This document shows positions 5,909 through 5,948 of a DNA stretch of 5,948 bases, piece by piece. The DNA is from Anaerolineales bacterium (lineage in GTDB: Bacteria; Chloroflexota; Anaerolineae; Anaerolineales; E44-bin32): positions 1-5,948 of the forward strand of contig JAUWFP010000143.1 of assembly GCA_030606845.1 (NCBI GenBank), written 5' to 3'. The translations under genes were made by a program, and so were the position numbers. The notes beneath the pieces are model-generated. The model searched no databases, was not told the DNA's origin, and saw only the letters and a list, made by a program, of their open reading frames with translations. Positions within the stretch are counted from its first letter, which is position 1. Every line of letters begins with the position of its first letter.

Positions 5909-5930
5909 TCCGCTCTTCACGAAGAGCGGG
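5909..5930. repeat. Inverted repeat upstream of the phosphorelay operon
   Basis: CCGCTCTTC (5910-5918) and GAAGAGCGG (5921-5929) are perfect reverse complements separated by 2 nt, with a T-G wobble at 5909/5930. As RNA this is an effective 8-bp stem with a 4-nt loop, about 15 nt upstream of the AAGGAGG. There is no T-run after it in the minus direction, so it may be an operator, a 5' UTR stem, or a terminator for something outside the window. The structure is certain; its role is not. Confidence 0.6.
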
Positions 5931-5948
5931 TCCGGCGGCAATTGCTTC

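Overview
The window comes from a bacterium of moderately high GC content. The gene content suggests Chloroflexota, probably an Anaerolineae-like lineage, because it combines multi-GAF histidine kinases with response regulators carrying a degenerate GGDEF-like domain, a TPP-riboswitch-led thiN/YqgV/ABC-permease salvage operon, and an intergenic palindrome built around GTAGAGACG/CGTCTCTAC. This placement is an inference from family resemblance; no marker gene is present. All six real genes lie on the minus strand, so the window reads biologically from right to left.

Right-hand block (5880 to 1691) is a tightly packed three-gene phosphorelay operon. It begins with a response regulator whose C-terminal domain is a GGDEF-like domain with its catalytic residues lost. 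Next, after 3 nt, is a 973-aa hybrid-sensor-like histidine kinase with one N-terminal membrane segment, three GAF domains, a PAS domain, HisKA and HATPase. After a further 2 nt comes a stand-alone CheY-like receiver. Neither regulator has a DNA-binding domain, so signal output probably goes through protein-protein contacts or another phosphotransfer step.

Middle (1690 to about 1407) is intergenic. It contains a weak candidate terminator for the phosphorelay operon, a 28-bp near-perfect palindrome flanked by 15-bp tandem units, and an extended -10 promoter candidate.

Left-hand block (about 1427 to 1) is a thiamine salvage operon. A TPP riboswitch aptamer is followed by an expression platform in which the ribosome binding site of thiN can be hidden in a 7-bp hairpin. 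The competing strand of that hairpin can instead pair with the 3' strand of the aptamer. The genes are thiN (thiamine diphosphokinase), a YqgV/MTH1187-type thiamine-binding protein, and the first 65 codons of an ABC transporter permease cut by the window edge. Together they point to import of thiamine or a precursor, possible intracellular binding of thiamine, and conversion to TPP, with TPP shutting the operon down at translation initiation.

No tRNA, rRNA, CRISPR array or insertion sequence was seen. The most informative observations are the mutually exclusive pairings in the riboswitch, the inactivated GGDEF domain, and the compound intergenic repeat.
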